A stretch of DNA of 64,000 bases from CAXXOK01 sp963674895. GTDB lineage: Bacteria > Bacillota > Clostridia > Christensenellales > Aristaeellaceae. Under the pieces are notes generated by a model, which searched no databases, had not been told where the DNA came from, and worked only from the letters and a program-made list of their open reading frames with translations. Position numbers and translations under genes: made by a program. How positions within the stretch are numbered: the stretch's first letter is position 1; each line of letters starts with the position of its first letter. Shown here piece by piece: positions 41,725 to 49,105 of the stretch. The stretch covers positions 248,001 to 312,000 of the forward strand of contig CAXXCY010000002.1 of assembly GCA_963674895.2 (NCBI GenBank). The letters are read 5' to 3'.

Positions 41725-43516
41725 AGGACCGATGGGCGGGCCGCACGGCGGCATGGCGCCCAAAGAAAAATACGCTTTCTCCGCTACCTGGGGCAAGCTG
41801 ATCAAATACTGCAGAAAGTACTGGCTGCCGATCCTCATCGCGCTGTGCGCGGCCGTCGGCGGAACGGTGTTCACCATCCTGGGCCCGGACAGGATTTCGG
41901 AGCTGACCGACGTCATCATGCGCGGCATGATGGGCCATATCGACCTGGACGCCGTTACGGTCATCGCAATGACGCTGGTCGTTTACTACGGCTCAAGCGT
42001 GCTCCTCAACTATGCGCAGGGCTTTATCATGGCCACGATCACCCAGCGCATCACCCGCGGCATGCGCACCGATCTCTCGCATAAAATCAACCGCCTGCCG
42101 CTGAAATACTTCGATTCCACCAGCTACGGCGATATCCTTTCGCGCGTGACCAACGACATCGACATGATCGGGCAAACCCTGAACCAGTCCCTCGGCGGCC
42201 TGGTATCGGCCGTCGCGCTGCTGGCGGGCTCCGTCATCATGATGTTCGTGACCGACTGGCGGCTGGCGGGCACGGCGATCGGCGCTTCTCTGGTCGGGTT
42301 TATGCTGATGTCGGTCATCCTGAAACGCTCGCAGAAATACTTCACCAAACAGCAGCAGCTGCTGGGCCAGATCAACGGCCATGTGGAAGAGGTATACGCC
42401 GGGCACAACGTGGTCAAGGTGTACAACGCCGAAAAACCCCTGAGCAAGACGTTTGAGGGCCTCAACAAAAAGCTTTTCACCTGCGCCTGGAAATCGCAGT
42501 TCATGTCCGGCATCATGATGCCGCTGATGCGCTTCGTGGGCAACCTCGGCTATGTGGCCGTGTGCGTGGTCGGCGCCGTGATGGCGATCAACGGGAGCAT
42601 CACCTTCGGCGTGATCGTCGCGTTTATGATCTACATCCGCCTGTTCACCCAGCCGCTGTCGCAGATCGCGCAGTCCTTCACCAGCCTGCAGGCGACCGCC
42701 GCGGCCAGCTTCCGCTTCTTTGAGTTCCTCGAGGAAAGCGAGATGCCAGACGAGAGCGAAAAACACGCGTCGATTGAGAACGTCAGGGGCGATATCGAGT
42801 TCCGCGACGTGCGCTTCGGGTATGATAAGGACAAGGCCATCATCCACGGCTTCTCCGCGAAGGTGAAGGCGGGGCAGAAGATCGCCATCGTCGGGCCAAC
42901 GGGCGCGGGGAAAACCACCATGGTCAACCTCCTGATGCGCTTTTACGACGTGGACGGCGGCGAGATCCTGGTGGACGGCGTGCCCCTGCAGTCGATGCCG
43001 CGCGAGAGGGTGCGCGAGCTGTTCTGCATGGTGCTGCAGGATACCTGGATGTTCGAGGGCACCATCCGCCAGAACATCGCCTACAACAAGCCCGGCGTGA
43101 CCGACGAGGAGATTATCAAGGTCTGCAAGTCCATCGGCGTGCACCACTTCATTTCAACGCTGTCGCAGGGCTACGATACCGTGCTCAACGAGGACGCCAA
43201 TATCTCCGCCGGGCAGCGGCAGCTGCTGACCATCGCGCGCGCGGTCATCAAAAACGCGCCGATGCTCATCCTGGACGAGGCCACGAGCTCCGTTGACACG
43301 CGTACCGAGGTGCTCATTCAGGACGCGATGGACAAGCTGATGACCGGGCGCACGTCCATCATCATCGCGCACCGGCTGTCCACCATCCGCAACGCCGACC
43401 TGATTCTGGTCATGAACGAGGGCGATATCGTGGAGAGCGGCAAGCACGAAGAACTGCTGCAAAAAAACGGCTTCTATGCCGAGATGTACAACAGCCAGTT
43501 CGAGAAAGTCTCCTAG
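41717..43516 (+). CDS. ABC exporter half-transporter B (consensus ATP site)
   Basis: 599 residues. Six-helix domain, then Walker A GPTGAGKTT, signature ISAGQRQLL and Walker B MLILDEATSSVD with the catalytic glutamate intact, as expected for the partner of half A (LmrD/BmrD/TM288 type). AAGGAGG inside the end of the previous gene serves the ATG. The TAG stop codon is also the first base triplet of a palindromic repeat element, so the last codon position may have been set by that insertion. Confidence 0.93.
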   Translation: MHRGPMGGPHGGMAPKEKYAFSATWGKLIKYCRKYWLPILIALCAAVGGTVFTILGPDRISELTDVIMRGMMGHIDLDAVTVIAMTLVVYYGSSVLLNYAQGFIMATITQRITRGMRTDLSHKINRLPLKYFDSTSYGDILSRVTNDIDMIGQTLNQSLGGLVSAVALLAGSVIMMFVTDWRLAGTAIGASLVGFMLMSVILKRSQKYFTKQQQLLGQINGHVEEVYAGHNVVKVYNAEKPLSKTFEGLNKKLFTCAWKSQFMSGIMMPLMRFVGNLGYVAVCVVGAVMAINGSITFGVIVAFMIYIRLFTQPLSQIAQSFTSLQATAAASFRFFEFLEESEMPDESEKHASIENVRGDIEFRDVRFGYDKDKAIIHGFSAKVKAGQKIAIVGPTGAGKTTMVNLLMRFYDVDGGEILVDGVPLQSMPRERVRELFCMVLQDTWMFEGTIRQNIAYNKPGVTDEEIIKVCKSIGVHHFISTLSQGYDTVLNEDANISAGQRQLLTIARAVIKNAPMLILDEATSSVDTRTEVLIQDAMDKLMTGRTSIIIAHRLSTIRNADLILVMNEGDIVESGKHEELLQKNGFYAEMYNSQFEKVS

Positions 43517-43641
43517 CCTGCCCAAAAAACCTGATCTGCGTTGTCAGCGGCGGGATGGCAAAGGGCATCACTTACAAACGAGTAAGCTCAACCCTTTGCC
43601 ATCCTTGCTTCCTGGCATCTCAGGCTTTTTGAACAGGCTAG
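43513..43641. repeat. 129-bp palindromic element (MITE/REP-like)
   Basis: Ends CTAGCCTG (43513-43520) and CAGGCTAG (43634-43641) are inverted; inside them come AAAAAACCTGA against TCAGGCTTTTT, then GATGGCAAAGGG against CCCTTTGCCATC. The whole forms one long imperfect hairpin. No coding capacity. The stop codon of the exporter gene lies in its left end. It may also act as terminator for the exporter operon. Confidence 0.75.
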
Positions 43642-43687
43642 AAGCAATCTGTGAATAGCCCTCTTGTGCGCATTAGCAGACAGAGGG

Positions 43688-43716
43688 TTGACAATACCGG
43701 AAATCCATATTATAAT
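43688..43716 (+). promoter_or_regulatory. Consensus promoter of the riboswitch transcript
   Basis: TTGACA (43688-43693) and TATAAT (43711-43716) with a 17-bp spacer: a full consensus sigma-A promoter. Transcription would start about 43723, just before the riboswitch. Confidence 0.9.
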
Positions 43717-43740
43717 AATCTTCCTTTGGTGACACAGATC

Positions 43741-43822
43741 GAATAAAGGCAAACTTATCGAAAGATAAGCACGCAAAGCCACGGGTCTAACTCCGGGAAC
43801 GGATATGACAGCCGGTTGCCGA
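43741..43822 (+). promoter_or_regulatory. Cyclic-di-GMP-I (GEMM) riboswitch
   Basis: All conserved blocks are present in order: AAGGCAAAC at the start, a stem closed by the GNRA loop GAAA (TTATCGAAAGATAA), ACGCAAAGCCACGGGTCTAA, the tetraloop-receptor side GGATATGACAGCCGG, and closing TTGCCGA that pairs with the opening GGCAA. The aptamer is followed 25 bp later by an intrinsic terminator, so it acts by transcription termination. GAATAAAG at its 5' edge is complementary to CTTTATTC in the terminator's left arm, a possible antiterminator. Confidence 0.95.
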
Positions 43823-43846
43823 ATTTGTTTCATTCCTGGTGTATTG

Positions 43847-43881
43847 AAGCTTTATTCAGCAATCTGAATAAAGCTTTTTTT
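43847..43881 (+). terminator. Expression-platform terminator of the riboswitch
   Basis: A perfect 13-bp stem (43847-43859 with 43864-43876), loop CAAT, and a run of T ending at 43881. It lies between the aptamer and the repeat-protein gene. Confidence 0.93.
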
Positions 43882-43976
43882 GATCTGATGGTTCACCATG
43901 AGCAACAAGCGCTTCGATTTGGAAACACGCAGGATCGCGCGTACAATCCGACAAACACAACGGAGGGAACATTGTG

Positions 43977-44603
43977 ATGAAAACCATCAGGAAAACAACG
44001 GCGCTTATCCTCGTATTGCTTCTCACGCTGGCGTTCTTTACAGCCGCGTTGGCCGGGAAGAACGGCGGCAATACGGACAGCGGGAATTCCCAGCAAGGCA
44101 GCGGCGCGGGGAATGACTCCGCCGGATCGTCGGGAGGCGGCAATTCGTCCAACGGCAACCAAAACGGCGGCGGTTCTGCCGGGAAAGAGGAATCAAAGTC
44201 AGGAGAGCAGGAGCAAGTACGGGAACAGGAACAGGTGAAAGAACAGGAACAGGTGAAAGAACAGGAGCAGGTGCGGGAACAGGTGCAGCTGCATGAGCAG
44301 ATACAACTGCATGAACAGGTACAAACCCAGGACGGCGGGCAGGACCCGGTCGAAGGGCAGGAGGACACGCTGGAGGCATTGATCAAACAGCTTGAAGACG
44401 AGATCAAGGTCCTAGAGGATCAGTATTTGCAAGCGGAGGCGGACGGCGATACGAAGCTGATGGACAGCCTGAAAGAGCAAATCGGATTGCTGAACGACCA
44501 GCTGAACGCGCTGATCGGGGAACCGGATTCGGAGGAAGGCGATCCGGAAGAAGGCGATGACGGCGGGGTGGTGCTGTTGACGCCTTCCGTGATCATACGG
44601 TAG
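43977..44603 (+). CDS. Secreted Gln/Glu-repeat protein under cyclic-di-GMP control
   Basis: 208 residues. Signal peptide at about 1-26, a Gly/Asn/Ser-rich linker (about 27-75), then a run of hexapeptides of the type EQEQVK/EQEQVR and HEQIQL (about 78-120), and a coiled-coil-like segment LEALIKQLEDEIKVLEDQYLQ to about 185, ending in an acidic tail and VVLLTPSVIIR. No cell-wall or lipid anchor. The DNA between about 44207 and 44330 repeats with an 18-bp period. GGAGGG lies 9 bp before ATG 43977. Its leader has the riboswitch, so it is likely an extracellular or surface protein tied to motile/sessile switching. No family recognised. Confidence 0.8.
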   Translation: MKTIRKTTALILVLLLTLAFFTAALAGKNGGNTDSGNSQQGSGAGNDSAGSSGGGNSSNGNQNGGGSAGKEESKSGEQEQVREQEQVKEQEQVKEQEQVREQVQLHEQIQLHEQVQTQDGGQDPVEGQEDTLEALIKQLEDEIKVLEDQYLQAEADGDTKLMDSLKEQIGLLNDQLNALIGEPDSEEGDPEEGDDGGVVLLTPSVIIR

Positions 44604-44741
44604 CGGCAATTGTCCGCGGACGGGTGCTCAACCCGCCCCGCGTTCGGCTTTTCGTAACCGCTGCCTTTTATATGCCGATATACCGTTACAAAACAGAGTT
44701 CATCTTCCCATTTTCTAAGCATAGTTTGGCAACGGCATAAG

Positions 44742-44773
44742 GGCCTGTGAGCAAAAGCTCACAGGCCTTTTTT
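44742..44773. terminator. Terminator between convergent genes
   Basis: An 11-bp perfect stem GGCCTGTGAGC/GCTCACAGGCC with loop AAAA, followed by six T. It serves the repeat-protein gene; on the other strand it follows the secreted protein gene. Confidence 0.92.
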
Positions 44774-44790
44774 CATGTGCAAAACAGGCG

Positions 44791-45594
44791 CTATTCCCCG
44801 GACAGGGCGTCAAAATCCACCGTGAAGGTGAAGGTGACGTCGGCCTCGTCGGCGTCGGTCAGATCCTCGCCGTTAAGCAGCGTCATATCGTCTGTGGTGC
44901 CGTCGGCGTTGAGCAGTTCCCCGCCCCGGTTGACCACAAGATATCCCTTGTCCTGCCAGGCCTGCACATCCATGTCTCCCTCCGGCGCGATGGTCACGCA
45001 ACAGGCTTCCATCGCGGCAAGCATCGATTGCCGGTCGGTTTCGGCGGCGGCGTCCTGATACGGGTTGCGGATGTCCGCATCCACCACCGTGATGGGCCGG
45101 CGCGGGCGTTTTACCGTGAAGGATACGGACACATCCTGTGTGCTCTGTAAAAGGAAGTCCTTTGCGTTCGCTGAATCAAACCCGCCCATCAGACCGTTGA
45201 TGGGATCGCCGGTGACAAACAGGCCGAAAACCCGCGGCCACCACTGCGAAATCGGGAAATCCGCGTCGGCGTCCACGGAAATCCCGCCGAGCCGCACGTT
45301 CGTATACAGCACCAAAGCCGGCTGCTCCGGCCGGAGGTTGTCGGTTTTCCAGCCGATCAGAAGGCGCTGCCCGTCGTAGTACAGCCCCTCCATGCACAGT
45401 TCCACGTCCAGCACGCGGACGCTCTGCCCGATCCTCGTCACATGCGATGAAACCGCGGGGTCCGACGGGTCCATTCCGCAGTCCGCCAGAAAATCGTCAA
45501 ACGATTGCGTCGGGGCAGCGGAGGCGGCCGTAAGCGCGAACGCCGCCGCGATCATCAGCACAAGCCAAAGCGCCCGTTTGTGTTTCACTCCCAT
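44791..45594 (-). CDS. Secreted protein of unknown function
   Basis: 267 residues from ATG 45594 (a TTG two codons earlier is possible). Signal peptide ending about TAASA. The mature part shows LYYDGQRLLIGWKTDNLRPEQPALVLYTNVRLGG and several VSFTVKRPRRPITVVDADI-like beta strands, giving an immunoglobulin-like look, but I do not recognise the family with confidence. It may be related to the DUF4179-type secreted domains that accompany sigma factors; the next gene, in the opposite direction, is an ECF sigma factor. Confidence 0.7.
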   Translation of the reverse strand: MGVKHKRALWLVLMIAAAFALTAASAAPTQSFDDFLADCGMDPSDPAVSSHVTRIGQSVRVLDVELCMEGLYYDGQRLLIGWKTDNLRPEQPALVLYTNVRLGGISVDADADFPISQWWPRVFGLFVTGDPINGLMGGFDSANAKDFLLQSTQDVSVSFTVKRPRRPITVVDADIRNPYQDAAAETDRQSMLAAMEACCVTIAPEGDMDVQAWQDKGYLVVNRGGELLNADGTTDDMTLLNGEDLTDADEADVTFTFTVDFDALSGE

Positions 45595-45751
45595 TTTCAA
45601 TCACCGCCTGTCATCGTATTGCGTCCATGTTGTCTCATTCTATTTTGCCCGAAAGCGCAATAATTGCAAGCCGGTTTTATAAAGATTGCAACCCGCCGGA
45701 CGGGGAAACAGGCGGCGCGTTGCTTGCGGACGGCGCGCAAACAGCCGAAAT

Positions 45752-45781
45752 TGCGGGGTTTGCGACCACCGTGCTATAATG
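45752..45781 (+). promoter_or_regulatory. Promoter of the ECF sigma gene
   Basis: TTGCGG (45752-45757) and an extended TGCTATAAT (-10 at 45776-45781), spacer 18 bp, about 105 bp before the ATG. Confidence 0.6.
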
Positions 45782-45885
45782 GCGGCAGGCAAGAGGGTTT
45801 ACAAAGATGAAGAAAAATTTTAAATCGATGCAATAAACCGTTCCATTCTCCGTCTTACTGGTGTGAAAGGATTGAGGAGGAGCCC

Positions 45886-46437
45886 ATGAAGAAGGACGAA
45901 CGAAGCCGGCTGTTCGCGTTCTTTGCCGCCGAGAGCGACAGGCTCCAGCGCTATGTGCACGCCAAGGCGAGGCGCATCAGCGATATGGACGCCGAGGATA
46001 TCGTGCGCGAGGTGATGCTCAGCCTCATCCTTCGGACGGATGCCGGGGGCCCGGTGGAAAACATCGCCGCCTATGCCTACCGCTCTGTCAGGAACAAGCT
46101 CGCCGATTACCAAACGCAGAAGGCGAGGACGGTTTCGCTGGACGGCTTCCGGGAGGAAGACCAGGCGTTCTCCCTGCGGGAGATACTCAGGGACGACGCG
46201 CAGGATATCCCCGCCAAGGTGGAGAGAAAAGAACTGCTGCGCGCCCTGGGCGCCGCCATCGACAAGCTGGAAGCAAAGCAGCGCGCGGTCGTGATCGCGA
46301 CCGAGTTCAGCGGTAAAAGCTTCCGCGAGCTGTCCGAAGCCTGGCAAGAACCGGTGGGCACCCTGCTGTCCAGAAAATCCCGCGCCATTAAGGCTTTGCG
46401 GGAAATGCTCAAGGACCAATTGACGGAAACGAAATAA
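45886..46437 (+). CDS. ECF-type RNA polymerase sigma factor
   Basis: 183 residues. Region 2 (about 12-80) has MDAEDIVREVMLSLI and IAAYAYRSVRNKLADY; region 4 (about 125-175) has LEAKQRAVVIATEFSGKSFRELSEAWQEPVGTLLSRKSRAIKALREML, the helix-turn-helix of small sigma factors. GAGGAG precedes the ATG. No anti-sigma with a zinc motif follows; instead a small membrane protein gene is 15 bp downstream and may take that role. Confidence 0.9.
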   Translation: MKKDERSRLFAFFAAESDRLQRYVHAKARRISDMDAEDIVREVMLSLILRTDAGGPVENIAAYAYRSVRNKLADYQTQKARTVSLDGFREEDQAFSLREILRDDAQDIPAKVERKELLRALGAAIDKLEAKQRAVVIATEFSGKSFRELSEAWQEPVGTLLSRKSRAIKALREMLKDQLTETK

Positions 46438-46452
46438 GAGGAGGAAATGACA

Positions 46453-46896
46453 ATGTCATGTAAAGAAGGCTGGAACGAAGTACCCAAGCCGCTGAGAATC
46501 ATGATCTATACCGTGCTGGGAACGATTGCAGCCATCGGCTTGGGCCTGTTGTTCGGCTGGATCATCGTATGGCTGTGGAATTGGCTGATGCCCATGATCT
46601 TCGGCCTGCCGACGATCACGTTCTGGCAGGGCGTCGGGATCTTTATCCTGGCGAAAATCCTGTTCGGCGGGTTCAGCTCCCACAGCGATTCATCCAAATC
46701 GTCCAAAAAGGACAAGGCGCACAGGGAACACTGGGATTCGGACGGGATGAAGCGGAAGTTCGAAAGCTGGAAGCACTACGACGAATGGTGGAAATCGGAA
46801 GGCAAGGCCGCGTTTGAATCGTTCGCGGAAAAGGCGAACGGAGACAGCGGGGCGGACGCCGGCGGCGAACCCGAGGAGCCGAAGGAGGACGAATAA
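46453..46896 (+). CDS. Small membrane protein linked to the sigma factor
   Basis: 147 residues from ATG 46453, which AGAGGAGG serves better than the ATG at 46447. Two membrane helices (about 18-45 with GLGLLFGWIIVWLWNWLMP and 55-72 with WQGVGIFILAKILFGG), then a long charged, cytoplasmic tail of about 70 residues with HREHWDSDGMKRKFESWKHYDEWW, ending acidic. The LWNWLMP..FGLP.ITFWQ stretch is a conserved-looking signature that I know only from unnamed proteins beside ECF sigma genes. It could be an anti-sigma or a target. Confidence 0.72.
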   Translation: MSCKEGWNEVPKPLRIMIYTVLGTIAAIGLGLLFGWIIVWLWNWLMPMIFGLPTITFWQGVGIFILAKILFGGFSSHSDSSKSSKKDKAHREHWDSDGMKRKFESWKHYDEWWKSEGKAAFESFAEKANGDSGADAGGEPEEPKEDE

Positions 46897-46909
46897 CCCC
46901 GCGATATTT

Positions 46910-46947
46910 AAAAAGCAGGGCCTCCCTTTATGGGGGCCCTGCTTTTT
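46910..46947. terminator. Bidirectional terminator
   Basis: A 16-bp stem (AAAAAGCAGGGCC with GGCCCTGCTTTTT at its ends) between the sigma operon and the opposing DUF4332 gene. Confidence 0.88.
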
Positions 46948-46956
46948 ATGCGGCCG

Positions 46957-47580
46957 CTATTGGGTTAAGCGTAACAGCGTCCGGGCGAAATCGATGCAGA
47001 ACCGCACGTCCTTTTCGCCCAGCGTTCCCTGATAATACTTGTGCGAAGCGTTAGCGGCCGCAATACGGGCGAGCATGGTTTTCGCGTCCGCGGCAGCGAT
47101 ATCCGCCGCCGAGCGGTAGCCCGCCTCGTAGAACATTTTGGCAGCGTTCGGGCCCACGCCGTTGATCCGGGTCAGATCGCACAGGCCGCACAGTTCCCCG
47201 TCCGGATCGCGTCCGCTTTCCAGGTAGTCTTTCGCGGTCATGATGCCTTGTTTCCGCAGGGTTTCCAGCAGCAGAGGATCGACGTCCGGAAAATCATGGA
47301 GCGGTATACGTTTCGGCTTCAGCGTGCCCGCCTCCCGATTCAGGACTTTGAGGTAGTCCGCGGGGATGCCGGCAGCCGCCGATACGCGCATGATTTTGCC
47401 GGGGGAAGAGAGAGCTTTGAACAGGTCCGAAACCGTGGCGATCCCATACGCCTGTAAGGCCGAAAACCGCGCCTCCAGGTCTTCCAGCAGCAGCCGTCTG
47501 GACGGCAGGAGGGTTTGGGATTTCAACAGTTCCCGGTAGTCGTTTAGCCTGATTTTTGAAAGATCGACAGCATATCGCAC
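46957..47580 (-). CDS. DUF4332 protein with helix-hairpin-helix
   Basis: 207 residues, GTG start with GGAG upstream. LTRINGVGPNAAKMFYEAGYRSAADIAAADA is a helix-hairpin-helix of the DUF4332 family, and AAANASHKYYQGTLGEKDVRFCIDFA near the end is the family's closing block. It may bind DNA or nucleotides; function unknown. Third gene of an operon after the GyrI-like and DUF3795 genes. Confidence 0.82.
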   Translation of the reverse strand: MRYAVDLSKIRLNDYRELLKSQTLLPSRRLLLEDLEARFSALQAYGIATVSDLFKALSSPGKIMRVSAAAGIPADYLKVLNREAGTLKPKRIPLHDFPDVDPLLLETLRKQGIMTAKDYLESGRDPDGELCGLCDLTRINGVGPNAAKMFYEAGYRSAADIAAADAKTMLARIAAANASHKYYQGTLGEKDVRFCIDFARTLLRLTQ

Positions 47581-47591
47581 GGCCCGCTCCT

Positions 47592-48071
47592 TTACGCTTC
47601 AGAATCCCGTTCATGCTCTCCCCACCGGAATTTCCGGTGCTGTTTGAGATACTCCAGGTCGCAGGAGAGGCACAGGCCGTTGTGGCAGCAGACCGGGTGC
47701 TCGCCGCACTTGTCACAGGTCCACCGGTTTTCCTGGTCCCGGAGGAACGCCTCCATTCCCTGCTCCTTGATCATGCGCAGGTTTTGGATCATGCTCATGC
47801 GGTACTTCGTCCGGTACCGCTTGTCTAGCCTTTTCAGGCGCTCGCAGGGAAATTTCCCGCATTCAAAACAGAAGCGCACGAGTCCTTTGCCAACGGTGTC
47901 GCATACGTTTCGCATGTGCCGGCAATGCTCGCCGCGCGGAATGCAACCGGGGCAGTATTTCCGGTTGAACCCCTGTTTTTGCAGGTCGTATACCTGCGCC
48001 TGGTATGCCCAGCACAGCGCGCAGTTCATGCCGCAGGGCGCGATCAGGGCTTCCTGTTCCCGAATGTCCAT
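47592..48071 (-). CDS. DUF3795 cysteine-rich protein
   Basis: 159 residues. About thirteen cysteines: IAPCGMNCALCWAY (start motif of DUF3795), NRKYCPGCIPRGEHC, CDTV, RFCFECGKFPCERLKRLDKRYRTKYRMS, and a C-terminal WTCDKCGEHPVCCHNGLCLSC. These look like zinc or iron-sulphur sites. GGAAGG precedes the ATG. Operon: 18 bp after the GyrI-like gene and 11 bp before DUF4332. Function unknown. Confidence 0.85.
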   Translation of the reverse strand: MDIREQEALIAPCGMNCALCWAYQAQVYDLQKQGFNRKYCPGCIPRGEHCRHMRNVCDTVGKGLVRFCFECGKFPCERLKRLDKRYRTKYRMSMIQNLRMIKEQGMEAFLRDQENRWTCDKCGEHPVCCHNGLCLSCDLEYLKQHRKFRWGEHERDSEA

Positions 48072-48089
48072 AGGCGCTTCCTTCCGTTT

Positions 48090-48725
48090 CTACCGCTTCT
48101 TGATCGGCAGCCGCAGGATGGTTTTCATCTTCTCCGGCGCGACCTTCGTGGGGTTGCTCAGGTAGATTTCATGGTGCCTGCGGGCAGCCGTATACTCCGC
48201 GGCAAACCCCCGCTGGTCGCGGTAGCGTTCCATGAGTTTCACCGTCGCGGGCTCGGCGTCGTACGGGCCGATGTGCATCGCCTGCACGCACAGGCCCTCC
48301 GTAAAGGTTTCCAGCCGCGCAAGGCCGGCGTTGAGCTCCGGCTTCTTTTGCGAAAGCTTTGCCCTCGCGGCTGCAAGCACCTCCGGCGTTACGAAGCGCG
48401 GCTGGCGCATGACGGCGGTCCATACCAGCTGGTTTTTGTCCGCGACCGGCCCGCCGTTTGGGAAAACCGCGTGTTCAGCAAAATCCCAGAAGCCTTCCAG
48501 CGGCGGCACGACAAATTCAAAGTAGTCCTTCTCCGTCTTGTCCATGCGAATCGTATAACTCAGGCTGTACAGGATTTGGATCGCCTCGATGTATGCTTTG
48601 CTCGTGTTCGGGTCGCCCTGGCCGTCCACCATGAGGTAGAGCATCTCGGGCACGTCCACGATCGAAGGCGCGGTGGTGGGCTGGTACAGGTCCTTCCGGT
48701 CCTTTTTAAAATCGAATGCCGCCAT
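48090..48725 (-). CDS. GyrI-like small-molecule-binding protein
   Basis: 211 residues from ATG 48725 (AGGAG 10 bp upstream; a GTG at 48734 is too close to it). MAAFDFKKDRKDLYQPTTAPSIVDVPEMLYLMVDGQGDPN opens a family of lone GyrI-like/SBL proteins; WTAVMRQPRFVTPEV and QAMHIGPYDAEPATVKLM are further family blocks, and E/W positions of the SBL pocket are kept. It probably binds or hydrolyses a cationic toxic compound. First gene of the operon and directly downstream of an inverted-repeat operator. Confidence 0.85.
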   Translation of the reverse strand: MAAFDFKKDRKDLYQPTTAPSIVDVPEMLYLMVDGQGDPNTSKAYIEAIQILYSLSYTIRMDKTEKDYFEFVVPPLEGFWDFAEHAVFPNGGPVADKNQLVWTAVMRQPRFVTPEVLAAARAKLSQKKPELNAGLARLETFTEGLCVQAMHIGPYDAEPATVKLMERYRDQRGFAAEYTAARRHHEIYLSNPTKVAPEKMKTILRLPIKKR

Positions 48726-48768
48726 ATTGTTCACGCTCCTAATGCTTGATGTGCTTATGGTAGCATGG

Positions 48769-48794
48769 ATAATATGACATCACCGCGTCATATT
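48769..48794 (-). promoter_or_regulatory. Operator/promoter of the GyrI-like operon
   Basis: AATATGAC (48771-48778) and GTCATATT (48787-48794) are perfect inverted repeats around an 8-bp spacer. TATTAT on the minus strand (48769-48774) is a likely -10 and overlaps the site. The core ATGAC-N8-GTCAT is identical to the site upstream of the WYL regulator gene. Confidence 0.75.
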
Positions 48795-49105
48795 AACTTC
48801 GTTTCGATAAAGTGATTATATCACTTTATCGAGTGTACACCTCGACCTTGTTCGCTTTGCTCACGGCCAGGTCTCGGCGTAAGGAACTCTTACTGCGCAA
48901 GGGCTCCGAAACTATCGGAAGGGAGGACGCCAGTCCGACTAGCCTCAGAGTTTCCGAAGGAAACGAATGGCGTAGCCTCGCACAAGCGAAGCACAGGGCG
49001 AGGCCGCACAAGCATGTCGCGGGTTTCGGATTAAAAAGTCGAAGGGTTGCGACCCTTCGACGCATCCCAAGCTTTCCATCTTCAGATGCGAAATTATTCT
49101 GTCAT
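48795..49105. repeat. Hairpin-rich intergenic segment
   Basis: 311 bp without a credible gene. It starts with a perfect 13-bp hairpin (48804-48816 with 48820-48832) and ends with a 10-bp hairpin (49038-49047 with 49052-49061). The minus strand is open for 79 codons, but the translation (Arg/Leu/Cys-rich, no ribosome site) is not protein-like. It looks like an interspersed repeat or structured RNA. Confidence 0.45.

Noticed and set aside
44207..44340. Repeat tract considered as a CRISPR-like array
   Set aside because: The repeats are contiguous 18-bp units inside an open reading frame, without spacers.
48826..49065. 79-codon minus-strand frame in the gap after the WYL gene
   Set aside because: Arg/Leu/Cys-rich translation with no start signal; the region is hairpin-rich and better explained as a repeat or RNA.
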